This document shows positions 1-8,430 of a stretch of 64,000 nucleotides of DNA, piece after piece. The notes under the pieces are model-generated. The model saw only the letters and a program-made list of their open reading frames with translations, was not told the DNA's origin and searched no databases. A program made the translations under genes and the position numbers. The DNA is from Allomuricauda sp. (GTDB taxonomy: Bacteria > Bacteroidota > Bacteroidia > Flavobacteriales > Flavobacteriaceae): assembly GCF_028280385.1 (NCBI RefSeq), contig NZ_JANQLX010000010.1, positions 1 through 64,000 of the forward strand. Direction: 5' to 3'. The first letter of the stretch is position 1; each line of letters opens with the position of its first letter.

Positions 1-92
1 TAGTTGGATAGTTGGATAGTTGGATAGTTGGATAGTTGGATAGTTGGATAGTTGGATAGTTGGATAGTTGGATAGTTGGATAGTTGGATAGT
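1..92. repeat. 8-bp tandem repeat array (TAGTTGGA)n, about 11.5 copies
   Basis: Perfect head-to-tail copies of TAGTTGGA run from the first base to position 92, so the array may begin upstream of the window. It is non-coding and lies about 190 bp before engB. Two other intergenic arrays in this window (13526-13570 and 44982-45026) have the same 8-bp period and related units. Confidence 0.95.
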
Positions 93-111
93 GAAAAAAC
101 AAAACTATCTT

Positions 112-239
112 ATAAAGTCAAACGCACTTCAAACCTTTAACCTCTACCTTTTTACCTCTAACTTTTAACCTTCAATTTTAAATTTTTCATTTTCCATTAC
201 CCGTTTTCCATTTTCAATTCCCTCACTTTCACCCCATTC
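112..239. other. pyrimidine-rich spacer after the tandem repeat
   Basis: The stretch is almost only T and C with some A, and repeats short words such as TTTTCCATTTTCAATT and ACCTTTAACC. I see no convincing ORF. A very similar tract follows the tandem repeat at 13526-13570, so repeat plus tract looks like a recurring composite spacer. Confidence 0.5.
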
Positions 240-252
240 CTCCGCGGTAATG

Positions 253-260
253 TATCTTTG
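253..260 (+). promoter_or_regulatory. promoter -7 element for engB
   Basis: TATCTTTG matches the Bacteroidota -7 consensus TAnnTTTG and lies 23 bp before the engB ATG. No clear TTG -33 element is visible upstream. Confidence 0.55.
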
Positions 261-283
261 TCCTCGATTTCTTAATTCCCAGA

Positions 284-889
284 ATGAAAATCACTTCCGC
301 CGAGTTTGTAATGAGCAATAGCAGTGTGGCCAAATGCCCAAACGAGCCACTGCCGGAATATGCCTTTATTGGACGCTCCAATGTGGGAAAATCGTCATTG
401 ATCAATATGTTGATGGAGCGGAAAAATCTGGCCAAAACCTCTGGTAGGCCCGGAAAAACACAGCTCATCAACCATTTTAAGATCAATAAAAACTGGTTTC
501 TGGTAGATCTGCCCGGATACGGCTATGCCAGGGTATCCAAAAAGGATAAAAAGACATTTCAAAAATATATTACCGAGTATTTTTTGAAACGCAAACAATT
601 GGTGAGTGGTTTTGTATTGGTTGATATCCGACACGAACCCCAACCAGTGGACGTTGAGTTTATGGAATGGCTAGGTACGCAAGGCATACCATTTGCCATT
701 GTGTTCACCAAAGCGGACAAATTAAAACCGGGTACGATTGACCACCATGTGGACACCTATCTCAAAAAACTTTTGGAAGGGGCATGGGAAGAAGCACCTC
801 CCCATTTTGTGACCTCATCCTCCAAGCGGACAGGCAGGGAGGCTCTGTTAAATTATATAGACGATATCAATAAGGACTTTTTTGCTTAG
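284..889 (+). CDS. engB: ribosome biogenesis GTP-binding protein YihA/YsxC/EngB
   Basis: A 201-aa TRAFAC-class GTPase of the EngB family, which acts in assembly of the large ribosomal subunit. The G motifs are in order: G1 GRSNVGKSS (residues 30-38), G3 DLPG (75-78), G4 TKAD (142-145) and G5 TSSS (177-180). Length is normal for the family. The ATG sits about 23 bp after a TAnnTTTG promoter element. It is transcribed alone, convergent with the lipoprotein gene at 939-1832. Confidence 0.96.
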   Translation: MKITSAEFVMSNSSVAKCPNEPLPEYAFIGRSNVGKSSLINMLMERKNLAKTSGRPGKTQLINHFKINKNWFLVDLPGYGYARVSKKDKKTFQKYITEYFLKRKQLVSGFVLVDIRHEPQPVDVEFMEWLGTQGIPFAIVFTKADKLKPGTIDHHVDTYLKKLLEGAWEEAPPHFVTSSSKRTGREALLNYIDDINKDFFA

Positions 890-938
890 TCCAAAAACGC
901 CGTTAGCCCTTTTTGGTTTACATGAACATTTTCCTTGG

Positions 939-1832
939 CTAGCCCTTGGTCTTGCTATCCCCAGTGGAAGTAACATCCGCAAAGGGTTTTAATAATTCTT
1001 GGTCAAAGGCATCAAATTGAAAGTCGGAAACGGTTAGTCTATGCACATGCCTTTTGATGTTCTTCTTTGGAGCGTTCAAAAAGACGGTTTGTACATGGGG
1101 TACCATAAGGCCGTTAACCTTTCGGTAGTCATCAAATCTGATGGAACCATAAAACGCCCTTGATCCAGGAATTTTAAGGTAGTTTTCCCTTACTGTATAA
1201 ATGGCGTAATCCAACATGTTGGTTTCCTTATTGATCCACAAAATATATTGGTCATTGTCCATATGGGGCTCAACTTGTTTCCAGGTCACAAAAATCACAT
1301 CATATACCTCATTATTAAATTGCTTTTCGCCAGCCCATGAAATTAAGGGAGCCCGTTTTAGCCTATCCAGCAATTCAAAAAAGTAGTGGTACGCGGATAA
1401 AGCGAATCGGGTCCGTTGATTCAATTTCTTTTTCTTGGCAGCATTTTTCCTCTCAAATTCATAATAGTTCCAACTCTGAAGTCCCGCCGTAATCCCCATC
1501 TGTTTGCCATCCAAATAGGTGACTTGGCTGTCAAAGGAACCCACTTCAAATCGGAACAACATATTGGATTCTGCTTCTGGCCAGGGTTTTCCCAGCCTCC
1601 CGAAAAGACCTCGCCAAATGTCCTTGCCTTGAAATGTATAATTCTTCCGATGACTCAAATTGTCATACCCGTGGGTTTCCCAGGCAAGTTCCAAAATGTC
1701 CTTGCCCCTTTTCTCGTTGATTTCTGTGATTCCTTGATTTTTGATCAATCTAGTCCTCAGGTCCACCTTGCAGCCCATTAAAAGAGAGGAGGTTAACACC
1801 AGGCAACCAAAAGCCAATACTACTCTTTTCAT
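939..1832 (-). CDS. lipoprotein of unknown function (DUF6503-like)
   Basis: A 297-aa protein with a lipoprotein signal peptide: basic start, hydrophobic stretch, and lipobox LLMGC with Cys21 as the lipidated residue. The mature part is rich in beta-strand-like stretches and has no catalytic motif I recognise. It resembles flavobacterial lipoproteins filed as DUF6503, but that link is from memory and weak. It lies 58 bp downstream of the CxxC protein gene on the same strand, so the two may be cotranscribed. Confidence 0.75.
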   Translation of the reverse strand: MKRVVLAFGCLVLTSSLLMGCKVDLRTRLIKNQGITEINEKRGKDILELAWETHGYDNLSHRKNYTFQGKDIWRGLFGRLGKPWPEAESNMLFRFEVGSFDSQVTYLDGKQMGITAGLQSWNYYEFERKNAAKKKKLNQRTRFALSAYHYFFELLDRLKRAPLISWAGEKQFNNEVYDVIFVTWKQVEPHMDNDQYILWINKETNMLDYAIYTVRENYLKIPGSRAFYGSIRFDDYRKVNGLMVPHVQTVFLNAPKKNIKRHVHRLTVSDFQFDAFDQELLKPFADVTSTGDSKTKG

Positions 1833-1890
1833 TGCACAAATAGATGAATTAAAAACGTCTGAAATAAGATCATTTTGGGCATCGAAAGGT

Positions 1891-2259
1891 TCATTTTTCA
1901 GTTCTAGATATAATCAAGGCGATCAACTCCCCGGCATCCTTTAACTGATTGAGCTCATCCGTGCTGATCAGTACATTAAGGGTATTCCCCAATTCTGACA
2001 ACACCACAGGAAAACTAATGCCGGTCAGATTCAAATCTTTATATTTCTCCGCGAATTCATCCCGGTGCAAAAATTTCATGTTCAAGTCACTTTGCTCCCG
2101 AAACCTTTTCCATATGCCGTTTTCGGACACCAGCCCGAAAGTGATATCACACAAACTGCATTGATATGTTTGCGGACTGAAAATTTTGTGCATGCTGTCT
2201 AAAATCGCATTTCTTGTGCCTGAGTCGGCATTATAGACAAAAACAAGCTTTGGTTCCAT
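1891..2259 (-). CDS. conserved CxxC protein of unknown function
   Basis: A 122-aa soluble protein beginning MEPKLVFVYNADSG, with a CxxC pair at Cys34/Cys37. Related flavobacterial proteins are often auto-named GTPase, but no G1, G3 or G4 motif is present here, so I do not support that name. The CxxC suggests metal binding or thiol chemistry. It is the first gene of a possible two-gene unit with the lipoprotein at 939-1832 and diverges from the DUF3307 gene. Confidence 0.75.
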   Translation of the reverse strand: MEPKLVFVYNADSGTRNAILDSMHKIFSPQTYQCSLCDITFGLVSENGIWKRFREQSDLNMKFLHRDEFAEKYKDLNLTGISFPVVLSELGNTLNVLISTDELNQLKDAGELIALIISRTEK

Positions 2260-2369
2260 CCGTAGACTACGATTTGAAATTACCCTTATTACATTATGTC
2301 CTTAGTACCCTAAACAAGGAAAGCTTACGCTTTTTGGGTCAAAAGATTTTGAATTGGTATCTTAATCCC

Positions 2370-2717
2370 ATGGTATTTGCAGTGATATTGGTAGCGCATT
2401 GGGTGGGCGACTTTATCTTTCAGACCAGCTCCATGGCGCTGGAAAAGAGTACAAGCATCAAATGGCTAACGGCCCATGTTGCTACATACACCTTGGTTTT
2501 GGGTATTTTCTCCATGTTCCTATTTTCATGGAAAGTGGCCCTGACCTATGCCTTTTTAAATGGTGGGCTTCACCTTATCACGGATTTTTTTACCAGTAAA
2601 TTAGCTTCAAAATACCAGCATAGGCCAAGGGTGTTTTATCCCATTTTGGGATTTGATCAGCTGATCCATGGACTTTGCCTGTATTTGAGCTTCTTTTATT
2701 TAGACACCTTTATATAG
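2370..2717 (+). CDS. DUF3307 family membrane protein
   Basis: A 115-aa protein with several membrane segments. The DUF3307 signature is at the N-terminus, where LVAHWVGDFIFQTSSMA matches the family pattern of a helix ending in H-x3-D-F-x2-Q. I chose the ATG at 2370 because the family normally begins right at this helix. A longer frame back to 2214 would overlap the start of the divergent gene ending at 2259. The next gene starts 5 bp after the stop, so the pair is likely cotranscribed. Function unknown. Confidence 0.8.
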   Translation: MVFAVILVAHWVGDFIFQTSSMALEKSTSIKWLTAHVATYTLVLGIFSMFLFSWKVALTYAFLNGGLHLITDFFTSKLASKYQHRPRVFYPILGFDQLIHGLCLYLSFFYLDTFI

Positions 2718-2722
2718 CATTA

Positions 2723-3220
2723 ATGGAAAACAGCACACCACAGTTCACCCCGAATTCATTTATTAAAACTTTGACCATTATTCATTTAGCGCTAATCTCG
2801 GGCCCGATGATATTTGGGGTTATTGCCTATACACAATCAAATGACACTTTTTTGGATTATTCCAATACGGATGAAATTTTTATGTTGGTGGTTCCCATTT
2901 TTGCACTGACAGGTGTTCTGATGTCCAATGTGCTGTTCAAGCAAATGATGAACAACTCCAGCAAAATGGAAGGCTTGAGGGCGAAACTTATGCGATTTCA
3001 AACGGCCTCCTTGGTAAAGTATGCCCTGATTGAAGGGCCGGCATTGATAGGTATTGTTGCCTTTTTCAACACGCAAAACCTGGCATACTTCTATATTGCC
3101 GGGGTGCTGTTGTTTTATTTATACCTACTACGGCCTACAAAAGATAAGATTGAACGCGGACTGCAGTTGAAAGGACAGGAAAAGGACCAATTCAACCGAT
3201 TGGACCAGACCATTCCCTAG
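2723..3220 (+). CDS. four-helix membrane protein of unknown function
   Basis: A 165-aa protein with about four hydrophobic helices (near residues 12-32, 47-67, 98-118 and 122-140) and a charged, probably cytoplasmic C-terminal tail. I do not recognise a family. The ATG at 2723 follows the DUF3307 stop by 5 bp, which fits translational coupling. A longer frame from 2675 would overlap the upstream gene and is less likely. Confidence 0.75.
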   Translation: MENSTPQFTPNSFIKTLTIIHLALISGPMIFGVIAYTQSNDTFLDYSNTDEIFMLVVPIFALTGVLMSNVLFKQMMNNSSKMEGLRAKLMRFQTASLVKYALIEGPALIGIVAFFNTQNLAYFYIAGVLLFYLYLLRPTKDKIERGLQLKGQEKDQFNRLDQTIP

Positions 3221-3221
3221 T

Positions 3222-3560
3222 TTACTTTTTCTTGAGTTCCAATTTTTCTGCGAAGTAGTCGCAAAAATCCTTCATGGTTGCGGTCATTTTTTCATCCTGG
3301 GTCGCCTTCATAAAGGTATCGGCCATGGTAACCAGGGTCTGATGAAAGAACACTTTCATTTCGTCAACCGGCATATCCTTGGTCCACAGATCTATTTTGA
3401 GGGATTCTTGGTGCTTGCTGTCCCATACGGAAAGCATCATGGCTTTGGCCTCCTCATTGGTAACCCCGCCATCTTGGGCAGACCACCTCAATTCCTCCGG
3501 CACCCTGTTTTCATCCAATCCCACAGTCAATTTTATTTCTGAAGTATGTGCTACCGCCAT
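3222..3560 (-). CDS. gldC: gliding motility protein GldC
   Basis: A 112-aa cytoplasmic protein with the GldC pattern: N-terminal SEIKLTVGLDENRVPE, then EAKAMMLSVWD, and an acidic/lysine-rich tail. Its start codon shares one base with the gldB stop, the gldBC arrangement expected in gliding Bacteroidota. GldC is accessory to GldB in flavobacterial gliding; its biochemistry is not established. It is convergent with the membrane protein gene at 2723-3220. Confidence 0.93.
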   Translation of the reverse strand: MAVAHTSEIKLTVGLDENRVPEELRWSAQDGGVTNEEAKAMMLSVWDSKHQESLKIDLWTKDMPVDEMKVFFHQTLVTMADTFMKATQDEKMTATMKDFCDYFAEKLELKKK

Positions 3561-4558
3561 TATTTTCTTGGTTTGTAATTTGATTTTTTAAAAATTTCAT
3601 CGGAGGGCAATGCTATCATTTGCGATAAGGTAAGTTGGTTGTTTGCCATAAATGCCCTTACAATTTGCCATCCCAGATATCTTCCCAGTCTTCCAGGGGA
3701 TTCGCTATCCAACTCCAATTGGAATTTGGAAAACGGAGCAGGGTCCAAAAACCGCCTATCCAATTTGGCATCTGTACTATATAATAGTTCCCGTTCCACA
3801 AAATAGCGCCATATCTGTTCTTCATTGGCCATGGCCCAATCCATTTCCGCCTGGGAATATCCTATTTTTTGCCCGTCAGAAATGTTGGGAAGCAAACTGT
3901 CCTTTATATGCAATTCCTTTCCGTAATAAATCATGCGCGACAAAAAAGTACGTTTTCTTGGGAACTTTATATGCTGTTTGGACAGGGCACTTGCCACGTC
4001 AGAAGTCAAATAGTTACGATCCAGTCCAGCGGCAATATATCTTTGGATACCTTCATAAAAATGATGGTCCTGTCCCAAGTAGTTGTCCAGGCCAAGGATC
4101 AGCAAACTATCAGTCAAGATAACACGATCGTTGTAACCTACATCTGAGGTTATGGTAACGATATGGGGTACATTGGTTTGCGGAAAATAGAACTTGGCAT
4201 GTTGAAAAAGTGCTTTTAGGTCATTGGATTCACGTTCAAAATCCCCAAAGGCCTTGTGTATTTCTTCCTCCAGTTCGTTCTGTATGGTATCTGTAAGCTT
4301 GGCTTCCCAAATGTTATCAGGGTACTGGGCAGGAAACAAATAGGGGTATTTGGATTTGAGGGCCGGGATGTCCGTGGCTTCGGCTTGGGCAAACTCCCGA
4401 TCAAAACGGGAAATATTCAATTCGACGGGAATCTGCGCTATTTTTTCTTCCCTTTGTTCGTCTTTTCGACATCCCTGGAGGCCTAGCAAAGTGACAATCA
4501 GGACCACTCCCAAGACCTTAATAGCTAAGTATTTTGACAAGCGCTTTACTTTTAACAC
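3560..4558 (-). CDS. gldB: gliding motility lipoprotein GldB
   Basis: A 332-aa lipoprotein. From the GTG at 4558 the N-terminus has a basic region, a long hydrophobic core and lipobox LQGC (Cys30). The conserved GldB body follows, with segments such as ISRFDREFAQ and YVERELLYSTD. An ATG-initiated frame to 4642 exists but would overlap nadE and run through the promoter. The GTG lies about 25 bp after the -7 element TACCTTTG, which favours it. GldB is essential for gliding in Flavobacterium johnsoniae. It is followed directly by gldC. Confidence 0.9.
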   Translation of the reverse strand: MLKVKRLSKYLAIKVLGVVLIVTLLGLQGCRKDEQREEKIAQIPVELNISRFDREFAQAEATDIPALKSKYPYLFPAQYPDNIWEAKLTDTIQNELEEEIHKAFGDFERESNDLKALFQHAKFYFPQTNVPHIVTITSDVGYNDRVILTDSLLILGLDNYLGQDHHFYEGIQRYIAAGLDRNYLTSDVASALSKQHIKFPRKRTFLSRMIYYGKELHIKDSLLPNISDGQKIGYSQAEMDWAMANEEQIWRYFVERELLYSTDAKLDRRFLDPAPFSKFQLELDSESPGRLGRYLGWQIVRAFMANNQLTLSQMIALPSDEIFKKSNYKPRK

Positions 4559-4582
4559 CGCAGCATTTAAATTTACAGGGCA

Positions 4583-4590
4583 CAAAGGTA
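4583..4590 (-). promoter_or_regulatory. promoter -7 element for gldBC
   Basis: On the minus strand this reads TACCTTTG, an exact TAnnTTTG match, about 25 bp before the chosen gldB GTG start. It lies in the short gap between divergent gldB and nadE. Confidence 0.6.
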
Positions 4591-4615
4591 ATTTATTGAA
4601 TCTAAAAACTAAGCT

Positions 4616-5404
4616 ATGCAAACTGAAAAGGTAATAACACATATTGTGGATTGGTTAAGGGACTATGCCGTTAATGCCAAGTGCAAGGGATTTGTAATTG
4701 GGGTTTCCGGTGGAATCGATTCTGCGGTAACCTCCACCCTTTGTGCCAAAACCGGTCTGGACCTTCTCTGTGTGGAAATGCCCATTCACCAAGGTGAGAA
4801 TCAGGTAACCCGTGCTGATCGACATATCAACTGGCTGATGGAAAATTTCGCCAATGTAAAAAGACAACCGGTTAACCTCACCCCGGTGTTTGACGGTTTG
4901 ATCTCAGTACTCCCTCCTGTCGAAAACGAAGAGGAAAGGTTTATGTCCCTGGCGAACACCCGCGCAAGACTGCGCATGACCACCCTTTACTATTTTGCCG
5001 CCCTGGAAGGCTATTTAGTGGCCGGTACAGGAAACAAGGTTGAAGATTTTGGTATTGGTTTTTACACCAAATATGGTGATGGGGGTGTAGATCTTAGTCC
5101 AATTGCCGACTTATTAAAAACAGAGGTATATGCTCTTGGGGCCACCTTGGGAATCAATCAGGATATTATGGACGCGGCCCCAACTGATGGGCTATGGGGG
5201 GATAGTAGAACGGACGAGGACCAGATTGGCGCAAGCTACCCAGAATTGGAATGGGCCATGAAAATGGATGATCTTGGCAAAACTGAAAAAGATTTTTCTG
5301 ACAGGGAAAAGGAAGTATTCCTTATTTACAAAAAGTTTAATACTTCAAACAGGCATAAGATGATTCCGATACCCATTTGTGAAATTCCTGAGGGGTTAAA
5401 ATGA
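4616..5404 (+). CDS. nadE: NAD(+) synthase (ammonia-dependent type)
   Basis: A 262-aa N-type ATP pyrophosphatase that converts deamido-NAD to NAD with ATP and ammonia. The PP-loop SGGIDSA is at residues 31-37. The conserved GTGNKVEDFGIGFYTKYGDGGVD region and the DGLWGDSRTDEDQIG segment follow. There is no glutaminase domain, so this is the short single-domain form. It diverges from gldB, with both promoters in the short shared gap. Confidence 0.95.
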   Translation: MQTEKVITHIVDWLRDYAVNAKCKGFVIGVSGGIDSAVTSTLCAKTGLDLLCVEMPIHQGENQVTRADRHINWLMENFANVKRQPVNLTPVFDGLISVLPPVENEEERFMSLANTRARLRMTTLYYFAALEGYLVAGTGNKVEDFGIGFYTKYGDGGVDLSPIADLLKTEVYALGATLGINQDIMDAAPTDGLWGDSRTDEDQIGASYPELEWAMKMDDLGKTEKDFSDREKEVFLIYKKFNTSNRHKMIPIPICEIPEGLK

Positions 5405-5558
5405 CCTTTCAACCTAAAAATCCCAGCTTAAGACGAAAAAAACCCCAGAAATTCTAAGGTTTTAAGAAAAAAATTAGAGTTTTACGTTCCCAATTTGTTA
5501 ACTTGCCTGCTACGCTACGTAAGGAATTAAGTACTAAACAACTCAAAACTCAAACTAA

Positions 5559-6188
5559 ATGATTAAAGTATTAATAGCTGACAACCATCCCATAGTTCGG
5601 CTGGGCCTGAAGCAGGTCCTCGAACATAGTTCAGATATTGAGGTCATTGCCGATGTTGCCACAACATCTGAGCTATTTAAAACATTGGAAGACGTTTCCC
5701 CCGACGTGGTCATGTTGGAAATGGATATTCCTGAAATTAACGGAATTGCCACTTTAAGAAAGTTAAAGCAAGACTTCCCTGCGGTAAAAACCCTAATGTA
5801 TAGTGGTCAATCTGAAGATGTTTATGCCTTGAGCACCATTCGTGCCGGAGCCTTTGGTTATCTATCCAAAAGTGCCGATCTAGACTATGTATTAACGGCG
5901 GTTAGAAAAGTTAGCCAAGGAAACATGTTCATTACCAACGAGCTGGCCCAACGCCTAGCTTTTGACGAAGGAACGCAAAAACCTAGAAGGTTCTTTAGAA
6001 AATTGTCCTCAAGAGAGGTGGAAGTATTGAAGCTTTTGGCCAGTGGAAAACGAAACAAAGAAGTTGCAGAAGGACTCAACCTTAACGAAAAAACGGTTAG
6101 CACCTATAAGGCTAGGTTGATGAAAAAATTGAATGTTGATAATCTAGTAGATCTCTTACAGCAGGCCAAAGCTTTGGAACTGTATTAG
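5559..6188 (+). CDS. LuxR/NarL-type response regulator with degenerate receiver
   Basis: A 209-aa protein with an N-terminal receiver (about 1-120) and a C-terminal LuxR helix-turn-helix (about 146-205, SSREVEVLKLLASGKRNKEVA). The receiver keeps Asp8, Ser82 and Lys104. The position that normally holds the phospho-accepting Asp is Glu54 (VVMLEMDIPE), and the second acidic-pocket residue is Asn9 (ADNHP instead of ADDHP). It may therefore act without phosphorylation. No kinase gene is adjacent. It is monocistronic and ends at a strong terminator. Confidence 0.92.
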   Translation: MIKVLIADNHPIVRLGLKQVLEHSSDIEVIADVATTSELFKTLEDVSPDVVMLEMDIPEINGIATLRKLKQDFPAVKTLMYSGQSEDVYALSTIRAGAFGYLSKSADLDYVLTAVRKVSQGNMFITNELAQRLAFDEGTQKPRRFFRKLSSREVEVLKLLASGKRNKEVAEGLNLNEKTVSTYKARLMKKLNVDNLVDLLQQAKALELY

Positions 6189-6209
6189 AATATCACACCA
6201 ACGTCGCAT

Positions 6210-6240
6210 AAAACCTGGGTATCCTACTCGGGTTTTTTTA
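6210..6240 (+). terminator. intrinsic terminator after the response regulator
   Basis: AAAACCTGGGTA pairs with TACTCGGGTTTT over 12 positions (with G-U pairs), loop TCC, then a T-run. It lies between convergent response regulator and dnaG. Confidence 0.9.
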
Positions 6241-6242
6241 TT

Positions 6243-8216
6243 TTAGGAAAGTACCCTGTTGAGTTTGGCGTTGAGCAATTTATTGAGCTGCAGATAATTT
6301 ACGATCTCCTCCAAGGCCTCGGAATTATCACCGTGGTTGCCTTCGGTATTCTTTTGAAGTTGTTGTATCCGACTTTTGATCAGACTGCACCTCAGGGTAA
6401 GGATGGTCTCCCCCACCAATTGGGCCACACCGTCCTTTTTTTCCTTTGGATAAATGTCCTTTCGTTCCCAATCATGGAGCACATAACGTTCTTCCTCCAT
6501 TAAAATGGAAGAAACCTCGCTGACCATTTCCTGATCCAGATTGGACAAAAAACTGTTTACGGTAAACTGCTCCTTTTCATTAAGGTCTTCGATCAACTTG
6601 TAATAAATGGAGCGAAACTGTTCGTTGGTGAGTTCAATTTCGTCCTCCTGCAGGTCCAAATACACCTTTTCATACACCCGGGCTTCCACCACTTCCGGTT
6701 CCAGCACTAGGTCTCCCTCTTCATTTTCCTTGAGCACCAAATCTTCAAATTCCTGTTTCTGGTCACCATATAATAGGAGCATTTCAATGATTTTTCGCTC
6801 CAATTCATATTGCACATCCACCTTTTCAGTTGGCTTTTCCGTCTTGACTACCTCAAAGGCCTTCTGTTGTTGTTTTATTTTTTTGGATGCATCTGCAACG
6901 TCCTTTTTGTTGATTTGGGCCAAAGTGTTGTACAGCACTTCTTCCGAGATATGCATTATTTTTGCGCATTCTTGAATGTAGATTTCCCGCTTAATCTGGT
7001 CTGGAATCTTGCTGATGCTGTTTACAATATCCCTTACGGTATCGGCGCGTTTTATGGGATCATTGGCTGCTTCTTCGGCCAACAAGGAAGTCTTGAACTG
7101 AATAAAATCCTTGGAATGTTCCTCCAAATAGAGCACTAAATCCTCATAGGTATTGTTTTTGGCGAAACTATCTGGATCTTCCCCTTCGGGGAAACTGCAT
7201 ACCTTAACATTCATACCCTGCTCCAAAATCAGGTCAATGCCACGAAGCGATGCCCGTAATCCTGCTGCATCCCCATCAAAAAGGACAGTTATGTTTTTGG
7301 TAAGCCTATTGACCAAACGTATTTGCTCGGGCGTTAAAGCCGTTCCACTTGAGGATACCACATTCTGAACTCCCCTTTGGTAGAGCTGGATCACATCCGT
7401 ATAGCCTTCCACCAAAAAGCAGTTATCTTCCTTGGCAATGGCCTGTTTGGCATAATAGATACCGTAAAGCACTTTGCTCTTGTGATAAATCTCACTTTCG
7501 GGGGAATTGAGGTATTTGGCGGCTTTTTTATCACTGGTCAATATCCGTCCGCCAAAGCCCAGCACCCTGCCGCTCATGGAGTGGATTGGAAACATGACCC
7601 TTCCTTTAAAACGGTCAAACGTTTTGGACTCGCCCCCAGTCTGCTCCTTGACAATGGTCAAACCCGTTTTCTCCAAAAACTCCAGTTGGTATCCCTTGTC
7701 CAAGGCCTCAGTGGTAAAAGCTTCCCATTGGTCAAGGCTATAGCCCAGTCCAAATTTTTTGATGGTTTCGTCCGTAAATCCCCTTTCCTTAAAATAAGTC
7801 AGTCCAATGGCCTTTCCAGGTTCGCTTTCCCAGAGGGTATCGGAAAAGTATTTTTGGGCGTATTCAGAGACCAAGTACATGCTTTCACGCTCATTGGCCT
7901 GTTCTTTTTGCTCATCGGTCTGCTCCGTTTCCTCTATTTCTATATTGTATTTCTTGGCCAAGTACTTAATGGCCTCCGGATAGGAAAAGTGCTCGTGCTC
8001 CATTAAAAAAGCTACCACGTTACCGCCCTTTCCACTACTAAAATCCTTCCAAATCTGTTTTACGGGGGATACCATAAAACTGGGCGTCCGTTCATCCGTA
8101 AAAGGGCTCAGTCCCTTAAAATTGGAGCCTGATTTTTTGAGTTGTACAAAGTCGCCAATAACCTCCTCCACACGGGCAGTCTCATATACTTGGTCTATGG
8201 TGTTTTTTGAAATCAA
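6243..8216 (-). CDS. dnaG: DNA primase DnaG with degenerate zinc-binding domain
   Basis: A 657-aa primase making RNA primers at the replication fork. Order: N-terminal CHC2-type domain (about 1-95), TOPRIM catalytic core with FLVEGYTDV and LFDGDAAG, and a C-terminal helicase-binding region. The usual Cys/His ligands of the zinc finger are replaced: Ser37, Thr40, Asp58 and Ser61 occupy the C-H-C-C positions (GLSPFTDERTPSF and WKDFSSG). The rest of the domain is well conserved, so this is not decay of the gene. The start is TTG at 8216, with the typical MISKxTID N-terminus. Confidence 0.95.
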   Translation of the reverse strand: MISKNTIDQVYETARVEEVIGDFVQLKKSGSNFKGLSPFTDERTPSFMVSPVKQIWKDFSSGKGGNVVAFLMEHEHFSYPEAIKYLAKKYNIEIEETEQTDEQKEQANERESMYLVSEYAQKYFSDTLWESEPGKAIGLTYFKERGFTDETIKKFGLGYSLDQWEAFTTEALDKGYQLEFLEKTGLTIVKEQTGGESKTFDRFKGRVMFPIHSMSGRVLGFGGRILTSDKKAAKYLNSPESEIYHKSKVLYGIYYAKQAIAKEDNCFLVEGYTDVIQLYQRGVQNVVSSSGTALTPEQIRLVNRLTKNITVLFDGDAAGLRASLRGIDLILEQGMNVKVCSFPEGEDPDSFAKNNTYEDLVLYLEEHSKDFIQFKTSLLAEEAANDPIKRADTVRDIVNSISKIPDQIKREIYIQECAKIMHISEEVLYNTLAQINKKDVADASKKIKQQQKAFEVVKTEKPTEKVDVQYELERKIIEMLLLYGDQKQEFEDLVLKENEEGDLVLEPEVVEARVYEKVYLDLQEDEIELTNEQFRSIYYKLIEDLNEKEQFTVNSFLSNLDQEMVSEVSSILMEEERYVLHDWERKDIYPKEKKDGVAQLVGETILTLRCSLIKSRIQQLQKNTEGNHGDNSEALEEIVNYLQLNKLLNAKLNRVLS

Positions 8217-8237
8217 ATCTTGGATTTTACCAGCTTC

Positions 8238-8271
8238 TAAAGGTAGCTAAAAAATGAAATTTTTGCCCAAA
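8238..8271 (-). promoter_or_regulatory. putative dnaG promoter
   Basis: The minus strand reads TTTG at 8271-8268, 22 bp, then TACCTTTA at 8245-8238. This is one mismatch from TTTG-N19-22-TAnnTTTG and ends about 22 bp before the dnaG TTG start. Confidence 0.45.
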
Positions 8272-8280
8272 TCGCACATC

Positions 8281-8309
8281 CATCAATTGAAAACCTATTT
8301 CCATCAATT
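8281..8309. promoter_or_regulatory. direct-repeat pair CATCAATT, 21-bp spacing
   Basis: CATCAATT occurs at 8281-8288 and again at 8302-8309, exactly 21 bp start to start. This puts both copies on one DNA face, as in LytTR-type activator sites. The first DUF805 gene starts 122 bp downstream. A matching pair is at 9224-9252. Confidence 0.45.
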
Positions 8310-8430
8310 CGGGACAGGTGAAAGCGCTAGCCCTAAGTACTTTATAAACAACAACTGGAACCGGCCAGGATATAACCACAGGGGCGCAACCGAAAAGCCA
8401 AACGAGTAGGACAACCAACAAAACACAAAC

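Noticed and set aside
891-916. CCAAAAA/TTTTTGG hairpin after engB
   Set aside because: A/T-rich 7-bp stem with a 12-nt loop; too weak to call a terminator.
1891-2259. Naming the CxxC protein a GTPase
   Set aside because: No P-loop, G3 or G4 motif can be seen; the common database name is not supported by the sequence.
5401-5457. 18-codon ORF overlapping the nadE stop (ATGA), encoding a basic peptide
   Set aside because: Short, no regulatory structure around it, no partner gene with matching codon bias; most likely chance.
8227-8421. 64-codon minus-strand frame between dnaG and the first DUF805 gene
   Set aside because: It overlaps the putative dnaG promoter and the direct-repeat pair, lacks a recognisable family or promoter, and has the look of a chance frame.
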